Shown: one piece after another, positions 41,764-48,167 of the stretch | Layout: each line of letters begins with the position of its first letter | Numbering within the stretch: position 1 is the first letter of the stretch | From: Sandaracinus sp. | GTDB taxonomy: Bacteria; Myxococcota_A; Polyangia; Polyangiales; Houyiibacteriaceae | Direction of reading: 5' to 3' | Assembly: GCA_002699025.1 (NCBI GenBank) | Contig: PABA01000088.1 | Span: 1 to 64,000 of the forward strand | Length of the DNA stretch: 64,000 bases | Notes under the pieces: generated by a model | Told to the model about the DNA's origin: nothing | Database searches by the model: none | What the model saw: only the letters and a program-made list of their open reading frames with translations | Translations under genes and position numbers: made by a program

Positions 41764-43569
41764 GTGCGGAGCGTGGGCCTGATGTCGTGGGGGGGCCTGC
41801 TGAGCGTGATCGCCGCGGCGACCCTGGTCGCCGGGTGCGAGATGGGGCGGGCGTCCACCTCCGGGCGGGCGGACCTGCAGGTGCTCCTGCGCACCGATCT
41901 GACGCCCCAGGTCGAGTTCGTCTGGATCGAGGTCGCCCTCCCGGAGACGGGCGAGGTGATGCGCCGCGCCGCCGTGCCCGTCGCCTACCACCGGGCTGCG
42001 GAGGTGGCGTACTTCCGCGATCTCCGCCCGAGCCCGGAGCGGCTGGTCGAGGTGCGCCTGCTCCAACGCGACGGCTCCGTGGTTCTGAAGCGTCCGCTGG
42101 TCTTCCCCCACCGAGGCCGCCTGGCGGTGACCGCGCGCCTGACCCGAAGCTGCCGCGAGCACGATTGCCCCGCCGCCTGCCACGGGGGCTTCTGCGTGGA
42201 CCCGCGCTGCATCGACGGAGACGAGGTCCTCTGCCGAGAGGGCCCGGACGCGCCCGACGTGCCCCGACCCGGGCACGTGCGCGAGTGCGACACCGTGGCC
42301 GACTGCGCGCTGCCCGTCGCCGCCTGCGCCATCCAGGTCTGCGACGAAGGGCTCTGCTGGGCGTTCCCCGACGACGGCGCCTGTCCCGAGGGCCGCCTCT
42401 GCGCGCCGGACATCGGCTGCCGGGAGGCCCCGCCGCCGCTCGAGGTGGACGCGGGCATGCCGGACGCGGGGCCGCCCCTCGAAGACGGCGGCGGCGGCCC
42501 GGCGCTCTGTCCGCCCCTCCCGCCGATCGGCCTGAGCGGCGAGGAGGTCGTCGCGGGCGAGGGCTTCGCCTGCGCGCGCGGCGGCGGGCAGCTCCACTGC
42601 TGGGGCGCGAACGACCGCGGCCAGCTCGGGGACCTCGAGACGGGCGGCCCGGCGCCGAGGGCCGTCGCCGTGGGCGCTCCGGACGCGCTCTGGGCCGGGG
42701 CGGCGCACGCCTGCGCCCGGAGCGCCGGCGCCGTGTGGTGCTGGGGCGCGAACGAGACCGGGCAGGTGGTCTCCGGCGCGGGGGCGGTCGCGCCGCCCAC
42801 GGACATCGGCCTCAGCGAGGTCCTCCAGCTCGGCGCCGGCGCGCGGCACAGCTGCGCCGTGCGCGGCGATGGCTCCCTCTGGTGCTGGGGCGACAACGCC
42901 GAGGGGCAGCTCGGCGTCGGCGATCGGGAGCCGCGCGACGCGCCGGTGAAGGTCGACGCCATCGCCGGCGCGCGCTTCCTCGGCGCGGCCGACCGGGTGA
43001 CCTGCGCGGCGGCGGACGGGGGCGTCTTCTGCTTCGGCGCCGACGAGATCGGCGTGCTCGGGCTCGAGGGCGTCCTCGAGGCGCTCGTGCCGACGCTGCT
43101 CTCCGAGCTCGTCGGCGTGAAGGCGCTCGCCCGCGGCGCCGACCACACCTGCGCGCTCCACGAGGACGGGCGCGTCTCCTGCTGGGGCGCGAACGCCGAG
43201 GGGCAGCTCGGCGACGGGAGCGGCGCCGACCGCGCCTTGCCCCGCTACGTCGTCGGCCTCGAGGGGGTCGTCGCCATCGGCGCCGGCCAGGCCCATAGCT
43301 GCGCGATCACGGGCGGCGGCGCGCTCTGGTGCTGGGGCGACAACGCCTCCGGACAGCTCGGCGACGGGTCCTTCGACGATCGCGACGCGCCGGTGCGGGT
43401 CGTGGGCGCAGGGGCCGCGGACGTGGCGCTCGGCGCCGATCACACCTGCGCCGTGATCGATGGCGGGATCTACTGCTTCGGTGCCGCGGAGGACGGTCGC
43501 CTCGGCGTCGCGCGCGCCGCCCCGAGCCCCTGCCCGCTCCCCGTCGACGCGCCCGACCCGATCCTGTGA
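41764..43569 (+). CDS. RCC1-repeat lipoprotein
   Basis: 601 residues from GTG 41764, with a lipoprotein signal (LLSVIAAATLVAGCEMG). An N-terminal beta domain (about 35-125) is followed by a Cys-rich module (CPAACHGGFCVDPRC) and an Asp-Ala-Gly-Pro linker. About seven RCC1-like blades then form a propeller, each with the signature HSCAVRGDGSLWCWGDNAEGQLG or close variants (quoted in part). Paired Cys in each blade (C-A and W-C-W-G) are typical of secreted bacterial RCC1 proteins. Probably a surface binding protein; ligand unknown. Confidence 0.9.
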   Translation: MRSVGLMSWGGLLSVIAAATLVAGCEMGRASTSGRADLQVLLRTDLTPQVEFVWIEVALPETGEVMRRAAVPVAYHRAAEVAYFRDLRPSPERLVEVRLLQRDGSVVLKRPLVFPHRGRLAVTARLTRSCREHDCPAACHGGFCVDPRCIDGDEVLCREGPDAPDVPRPGHVRECDTVADCALPVAACAIQVCDEGLCWAFPDDGACPEGRLCAPDIGCREAPPPLEVDAGMPDAGPPLEDGGGGPALCPPLPPIGLSGEEVVAGEGFACARGGGQLHCWGANDRGQLGDLETGGPAPRAVAVGAPDALWAGAAHACARSAGAVWCWGANETGQVVSGAGAVAPPTDIGLSEVLQLGAGARHSCAVRGDGSLWCWGDNAEGQLGVGDREPRDAPVKVDAIAGARFLGAADRVTCAAADGGVFCFGADEIGVLGLEGVLEALVPTLLSELVGVKALARGADHTCALHEDGRVSCWGANAEGQLGDGSGADRALPRYVVGLEGVVAIGAGQAHSCAITGGGALWCWGDNASGQLGDGSFDDRDAPVRVVGAGAADVALGADHTCAVIDGGIYCFGAAEDGRLGVARAAPSPCPLPVDAPDPIL

Positions 43570-43669
43570 AGCGCGCCGAAGGGCGGCGGGTCGCGCTCGC
43601 CGTCAGCGGGCCGCAGGTCGGGCACCGCGCGGGTGGTCGCCCGAGCGTTCGTGGTCCCGGGTGACGGCG

Positions 43670-45292
43670 TCAGGAGCAGGTGACGCCGCCGCAACCCCCG
43701 ATGGGCACGTAGCTGATCGTGCCGGCGCGCACCCGGAAGCTCCGGCTCCCCGCGCAGCCGTTGATGGTGCACATCGGCGAGTCGTACTCCATGCGCACCC
43801 GACCGGCGGGCACGTTGACGAAGACGATGGAGCCCGGCGAGCCGCCCCGGCCGGGCGTGACGCTCCCATCCTCGGCGACGAAGAAGGGCGGGCTGCTCGG
43901 CTGTTCGACGGGCGGGTCGGGCTCGATCAGGAGCTCTGGGTAGAGGCGGACGGGGGCGCCCCAGACGCTCGCGTCGTGCCGGATGACGACGATCCCCGTC
44001 CGCTCGTCCCAGCTCAGGTCGACTTCCGGCGCCGTGAGCCAGGCGTCGAGCTCCGCGCGCGTGAAGAAGACGATGGCGCGGTGGGTGAGCGTCGGCAGGT
44101 AGCCGTCGCGCTCGACGAGCAGATCGGGCCCGACCGGCCCCGTGTCCCCGCCGAGCGTGCCGACGCCCATCTCGTCGGTGACCGTGCTCCGCGAGCGGCA
44201 GGTCTCGTGCTCCCGGACGCCGACGCCCACGATCGGGCCGTCGGGATCGATCAGGGCGAAGGCGAAGCCTGGCGGTGCGATCATGTCCGCCGTGCAGACG
44301 CCATCTTCGCAGGCGGCTCCGCAAGCGCGCCCGCAGAAGTCGCAGCTCCGCGTGGCGCGGCACACGTCGACCTCGCAGCCGTCGCTCGGGTCGCCGTTGC
44401 AGTCGCTGAGCCCGGGGAGGCACTCGCCGTAGCGGCAGCTCGCCCCCGCCGTGCCCGCTCCGTAGCAGAAGCCCCCGGCGGCTGAGCTCCCGAGCGCCAC
44501 GGCGCAGGCCGCGTCGCCGGACTCGTCGAAGCGCCCGTCGCAGTCGTCGTCGGCGCCGTCGCATCCGTCGACGGCACCCGGGTTGTGGAAGGGGTTGGCG
44601 TCGTCGCAGTCACCGCCCCGCGTCGCTGCGCCGCTGGGCACCACGCAGACGCTCTCGGGCGTGCCGTCCACGTCGCCCCAGCCGTCCCGGTCCGCGTCCG
44701 GCCAGGCCTCGGCGCGCACGCCCTCGTCGACCATGCCGTCGCAGTCGTCGTCGACGTCGTTGCAGACCTCGACCTGCCCGGGCTGCACCGCCGTCTCGTC
44801 GTCGTCGCAGTCGGTGCCGCAGAGCTCGCCGTTGCAGCAGCTCGTCGGGGCGAAGCCGTCGCCGTCGGCGTCGCGGTCACCGACGGTCGTCGGATCGCAG
44901 TCCTCGTCGACGCCCGCCTCGTCGCAAACCTCCGGCGCGCCGGGGTAGACGGCGGCGTTCGCGTCGTCGCAGTCCGTGCCTCCGCAGGCGGCGTCCCGGG
45001 CGCCGTCCTCGTCGGCGTCGGGGCAGCTCGTGAGGCAGGTGTCTTCGACCTCGTCGCAGGCGAGGGGGCAGGGCGGATCGCCGACCACGCAGCCGCGCGG
45101 GTTCGCGCCGGGGGCGCTCGGGCTGCAGGTCTCGACGCCGTTGCAGTAGAGGCCGTCGCTGCAGTCGCCGTCGTCCACGCAGGCGACGAAGCCGCCGTCC
45201 GCGCCGGGGAGGGCGCCGCCGTCATCGTCGCCGCATGCGGCGAGGGCCGCGAGGGCGAGCAGAGGGAGGGAGCGTCGGAGCGAGCGGGTCAT
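43670..45292 (-). CDS. MopE-like Ca-binding repeat lipoprotein (paralogue)
   Basis: 540 residues with a lipoprotein signal (RSLPLLALAALAACGDDD). The order of modules matches the 6318 protein: CxDDGDCSDGLYCNG, CPDADEDGARDAACGGTDCDD, EVCNDVDDDCDG with VDEG, then a Cys module (CDFCGRACGAACEDGVC). A C-terminal domain of about 200 residues ends in a Cys-rich GGCGGVTC. The repeated Asp/Cys motifs likely bind Ca. Divergent from the small CxxC gene at 45409; convergent with the RCC1 gene. Confidence 0.82.
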   Translation of the reverse strand: MTRSLRRSLPLLALAALAACGDDDGGALPGADGGFVACVDDGDCSDGLYCNGVETCSPSAPGANPRGCVVGDPPCPLACDEVEDTCLTSCPDADEDGARDAACGGTDCDDANAAVYPGAPEVCDEAGVDEDCDPTTVGDRDADGDGFAPTSCCNGELCGTDCDDDETAVQPGQVEVCNDVDDDCDGMVDEGVRAEAWPDADRDGWGDVDGTPESVCVVPSGAATRGGDCDDANPFHNPGAVDGCDGADDDCDGRFDESGDAACAVALGSSAAGGFCYGAGTAGASCRYGECLPGLSDCNGDPSDGCEVDVCRATRSCDFCGRACGAACEDGVCTADMIAPPGFAFALIDPDGPIVGVGVREHETCRSRSTVTDEMGVGTLGGDTGPVGPDLLVERDGYLPTLTHRAIVFFTRAELDAWLTAPEVDLSWDERTGIVVIRHDASVWGAPVRLYPELLIEPDPPVEQPSSPPFFVAEDGSVTPGRGGSPGSIVFVNVPAGRVRMEYDSPMCTINGCAGSRSFRVRAGTISYVPIGGCGGVTCS

Positions 45293-45342
45293 GGGCCTCC
45301 GAACGGGACGGTAGCCCGAAGCGGGGGGCGCTCGGAAACTGC

Positions 45343-45372
45343 TTGACGAAGTTGAAAGTCGATTTCAATAAA
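45343..45372 (+). promoter_or_regulatory. Promoter with Fur-box-like dyad in the spacer
   Basis: TTGACG (45343-45348) and AATAAA (45367-45372) form -35/-10-like elements 18 bp apart, in an unusually AT-rich pocket. Between them lies TTGAAA-N5-TTTCAA (45352-45368), whose 7-1-7 core TGAAAGT-C-GATTTCA matches 11 of 15 positions of the classic Fur consensus. A repressor bound there would block RNA polymerase. It reads toward the 80-residue gene at 45409. Confidence 0.5.
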
Positions 45373-45408
45373 GAAGGACGGGTCGCACCGACGGCCCGGG
45401 AGGCAACG

Positions 45409-45651
45409 ATGATCATGACGGCTCGACGACTTCTGGCATCTGGCTCCGTGGCGCGCGTGGAGCGCTGCCGTGGCTGCGCGCGCACCCTGATGGTCCACGT
45501 CGGGCCGGTCAGTCTGCGCTTCGACGCGAAGGCGCTCCGCTCGCTGCACCGCACGCTCGGCGACGCGCTCGGCGCCCTCGACGCGGAGCGGGAGGACGGG
45601 CAGCTCGCTCTCGCGACGGCTTGGGGCCGCCCGCAGCGCGGTCAGGGCTGA
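45409..45651 (+). CDS. Small CxxC protein, possibly iron-regulated
   Basis: 80 residues from the ATG at 45409, with GGAGG at 45399-45403. Cytoplasmic, with a CRGC motif near residue 20 followed by a strand-strand-helix pattern (LMVHVGPVSLRFDAKALRSLHRTLGDAL). The short CxxC-plus-beta-plus-helix layout recalls small Zn- or iron-linked proteins in other phyla, but I cannot assign a family. The upstream AT-rich promoter with a Fur-like dyad suggests induction under iron limitation. Convergent with the ArsA-like gene 12 bp away. Confidence 0.7.
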   Translation: MIMTARRLLASGSVARVERCRGCARTLMVHVGPVSLRFDAKALRSLHRTLGDALGALDAEREDGQLALATAWGRPQRGQG

Positions 45652-45663
45652 GCGGCGGCCGGG

Positions 45664-46848
45664 CTACGCGCCGACGACGCGGGGCGCGTCCATGGGGTGG
45701 GGGGCTTCGACGCGTCCCGCTCGGTCGCGTCCCGCCTCGTCGCGTGCTGCCTCGTCGCGCGTCGCCTCGTCGCGTGCCGCCTCGCTCCGTGTCGCGAAGC
45801 CGAGCGGCTCGAGCGCGCTCGCGAGCGCGTCGGCGAGCCGCAGCACGATGGCGCGCGGCTCCCGCTCCTCCAGCGCGGGCAGCACCCGCGGCGCGAGCCC
45901 GACCCCCGCCGCCAGGGCGTCCCGGGCCCGCTCGCTCCGGCGCACGTCGGCCTCCCGCTCCGCGCGGAGCTGGGCGAGGGCCGCATGGGGCGAGCCCCCG
46001 TCCTCCGCCCGCAGCCAAGTCGGCAGCTCGAGCGAGGCCCGGTTGAGCCACGCGGCCTGCGGCCGGACCCCCGCTTCCCGAAAGGCGCCGGCGAGGTGGA
46101 TGGCGTCGGCCACCGAGGAGCCGGTCGGCGCCGCCACGAGCACGCCCCGCGCGTCGCCCCCGCCGAACCACTCGTGGGCCCGTCGCGCGCGTTCCGCGAA
46201 GGCCTCGCGCGCGCCGGCCAGCGTCGCGAAGAACGCGGCGCCTTCGGCGATCACCTCGGCCGGGAGCACCCGCCCGACCGCGTCCTCGACGCGCTGTCGC
46301 GCCCAGCCCAGCCCGACCGCGTCCATCCAGCTCCGCCGCGCGCCGCCGAAGCGGGCGAACCACTTCACGGTGCGCCCGCTGAGCACGCGCGCCAGCTGAG
46401 TCGGGTAGGCGAGGAAGTCCAGGGCGTGCCGGCTCGGCGCCGTGTCGAGGACGAGCGCGTCGGGCGGGTCGTCGGCCAGCCGCTCGGCGAGCCAGAGCAC
46501 GGAGGCGATCTCGTGCATGCCCGCCGGCGCCTCGCGGAAGATGCGGTAGACGGCGTTCTGCTCCATGCGCGCGCGGTCCTCGGCCGGGAGGAGCCGCTCG
46601 AGGAGCCGCGGGAGCACGGCGCCCGGCTCGGGCATCAGCGCGCTCAGCCGCCCTGCCTCGGCGCCGCCGAACGAGACGGGCTGGGGCTCGGTCGAGAGCG
46701 GGACGCCGAGGGCGTCGGCGAGGCGTCGCGCCGGGTCCACGGTGACGACGACCGCGCGCTGGCCGGCGCGGGCGAGGGCGAGGGCGAGGGCGGCCGAGCT
46801 GCTGGTCTTGCCGACCCCACCTCCGCCGGCGACGAGGATGACCCTCAC
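45664..46848 (-). CDS. ArsA/GET3-family ATPase lacking the signature Lys
   Basis: 394 residues from a GTG overlapping the upstream stop (GTGA). Deviant Walker A near residue 8 reads GGGGVGKTS: the P-loop Lys is present, but the signature Lys of KGGVGKT is Gly. Switch motifs follow: VVTVDPARRLADALGV and LVLDTAPSRHALDFL. Family members are dimeric ATPases for tail-anchored proteins or anion pumps. The C-terminus carries a pentapeptide repeat (EAARD-type) encoded by a 15-bp DNA repeat at 45709-45783, followed by a His/Pro tail. It most likely pairs with the protein encoded just upstream. Confidence 0.88.
   Translation of the reverse strand: MRVILVAGGGGVGKTSSSAALALALARAGQRAVVVTVDPARRLADALGVPLSTEPQPVSFGGAEAGRLSALMPEPGAVLPRLLERLLPAEDRARMEQNAVYRIFREAPAGMHEIASVLWLAERLADDPPDALVLDTAPSRHALDFLAYPTQLARVLSGRTVKWFARFGGARRSWMDAVGLGWARQRVEDAVGRVLPAEVIAEGAAFFATLAGAREAFAERARRAHEWFGGGDARGVLVAAPTGSSVADAIHLAGAFREAGVRPQAAWLNRASLELPTWLRAEDGGSPHAALAQLRAEREADVRRSERARDALAAGVGLAPRVLPALEEREPRAIVLRLADALASALEPLGFATRSEAARDEATRDEAARDEAGRDRAGRVEAPHPMDAPRVVGA
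45709..45783. repeat. 15-bp repeat in the ArsA-like gene 3' end
   Basis: Five copies of a 15-bp unit (GTCGCGTGCCGCCTC-like on the plus strand) in register with the reading frame, encoding five EAxRD-type pentapeptides. The complement resembles the 15-bp unit in the receptor gene at 48288. Confidence 0.85.
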
Positions 46849-47696
46849 GCCGCCACCCCCTCGAGCGTCGAGGCATCGCCTGGGGCGAGGCCGGGCCGCA
46901 GGAGCCAGCGGGCCGCGAGCTCCGGCTCGGGATCGCGGGCCGCGCGGGGGAAGAAGCGCACCGGCGCGGGGGCCGCCTCCCGGGCGGCGCGGGCGGCCAG
47001 GTCCCGGGCGGCGCGCCGCTCCGCGCGGGCGGCCGCGAGGGGCGCGTCCAGGGCGGCGTCGGGGAGGTCCTTCAGCGCGGGGAGCGGCGCGGGCACGCGG
47101 TTGACGACGAGCGCGCCGGCGGGGGCGTCGCTCGCACGGAGCGCCTCGAGCAGCTCGGCGGTCTCGCGCCAGACGAGCGGCTCGGGGAGGCCGACGACCA
47201 CGACGGCGGAGCGCTCCGGGCGGAGCAGCTCCTCCTCGAGCCGGACGGTGAAGCGGTGCGCGGCGCCGGCGCGCGTGAAGCGGCGGAGCTGGTCAGCGGC
47301 CCGGAGCCAGGCGAGGCCGTGGCCGGTCGCCGGGAGCTCGACGACGATGCGCGTGTCGGGCGCCTCGGCGGCCCAGCGGCGCACCTGCTCGAGCAGCGCG
47401 AAGGCGCGGATGGCCTGCGCCGCGTCCAAGAGGCGCTGCACGGCGCTCCGCCCGAGCACCGCCTTCGCGAGCGTCCGCGACCCGAAGAGCTCCGTCGCGG
47501 CGGCCTCGAAGGCGGCGTCCACGTCGAGCGGGCGCACGTCGAACGAGCGCGCGCCGCCGCGCGGCGGGTCGATGGCGGCGAGCAGCGCACGCTCGCCGCG
47601 CGCCACGGCCGCGGCGGCGAGGCCGGCGGCCACGGTGCTCTTGCCGACCCCGCCCTTGCCGGTGACGAGGAGAACCTGTGGAAGTGCGTCGATCAC
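46845..47696 (-). CDS. ArsA/GET3-family ATPase with intact signature Lys
   Basis: 283 residues from GTG 47696. Walker A reads VTGKGGVGKST with both the signature and P-loop Lys. Switch regions are diverged: AAIDPPRGGARSF replaces the usual DPAHS, and IVVELPATGHGLAWL corresponds to the DTAPTGHTLRLL region. It is shorter than typical ArsA. Translationally coupled to the larger partner at 45664, suggesting a heterodimer in which only this subunit supplies the trans-acting Lys. Divergent from the cobalamin riboswitch; client unknown. Confidence 0.87.
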   Translation of the reverse strand: MIDALPQVLLVTGKGGVGKSTVAAGLAAAAVARGERALLAAIDPPRGGARSFDVRPLDVDAAFEAAATELFGSRTLAKAVLGRSAVQRLLDAAQAIRAFALLEQVRRWAAEAPDTRIVVELPATGHGLAWLRAADQLRRFTRAGAAHRFTVRLEEELLRPERSAVVVVGLPEPLVWRETAELLEALRASDAPAGALVVNRVPAPLPALKDLPDAALDAPLAAARAERRAARDLAARAAREAAPAPVRFFPRAARDPEPELAARWLLRPGLAPGDASTLEGVAA

Positions 47697-47845
47697 GGCG
47701 TGCCCTCACGCCGCGTGCCCCGCCGGAGGCTGGGGTCGGTCCGTCGGTCGGCCCAGGGGCGCGGGTTGACAGGCGGCGGGCCGTCCCGCAGCGTCGGGGA
47801 GCGAGTCGGGTCGAAGGCCCGGCGGGTGGGTTGCTCGGTCGCGCG

Positions 47846-48057
47846 CGTCGGAGACGTGTGCGTCGAGGGCGCGCCCGGCGAGCTGGAGACGGGGGATCGG
47901 GAGAGACAGCCCGATCCTCGGAGAGAGGGAAGCCGGTGAGAATCCGGCGCGGACCCGCCACGGTATGCGGCCCAACACCCTCGCCACGAAGCCACTGGGC
48001 AGCACGCCCGGGAAGGCGGCGAGGGACACGGCCACGAGCCCGGAGACCTGCCCGACG
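47846..48057 (+). ncRNA. Cobalamin riboswitch
   Basis: All signature parts are present. P1 arms CGTCGG (47846-47851) and CCGACG (48052-48057) pair. The conserved core GGGAAGCCGGTGAGAATCC begins at 47927 and continues into CGGACCCGCCAC. The B12 box GCCACGAGCCCGGAGACCTG lies at 48031-48050. It precedes a B12 uptake operon, so it should repress it when adenosyl- or other cobalamins are bound. A TTGACA at 47766-47771 might be the -35 of its promoter; the -10 is weak. Confidence 0.93.
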
Positions 48058-48129
48058 TCGCACTCCCACATCGCCTCGGGGATGGCGATCGGAGACGGTC
48101 GGCGGTCCCTCATCCGTCCGACCCTCTCG

Positions 48130-48163
48130 GATCGGGCTTCTTCGCGGCGGAAGAAGCCCGATC
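48130..48163 (+). promoter_or_regulatory. Riboswitch expression-platform hairpin
   Basis: Perfect 14-bp stem (GATCGGGCTTCTTC and complement) with a GCGGCG loop, ending five bases before the TTG start at 48168. Its 3' arm contains the only purine-rich ribosome-binding candidate (CGGAAGAAG). Only GCGTTTG follows, so control by hiding the ribosome site is more likely than true termination, although either is possible. A smaller GGTCGG/CCGACC hairpin lies just upstream. Confidence 0.7.
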
Positions 48164-48167
48164 GCGT

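Noticed and set aside
47766-47794. Consensus promoter of the riboswitch
   Set aside because: TTGACA is perfect, but the hexamer 17 bp downstream (CAGCGT) is a poor -10, so I left it as a note only.
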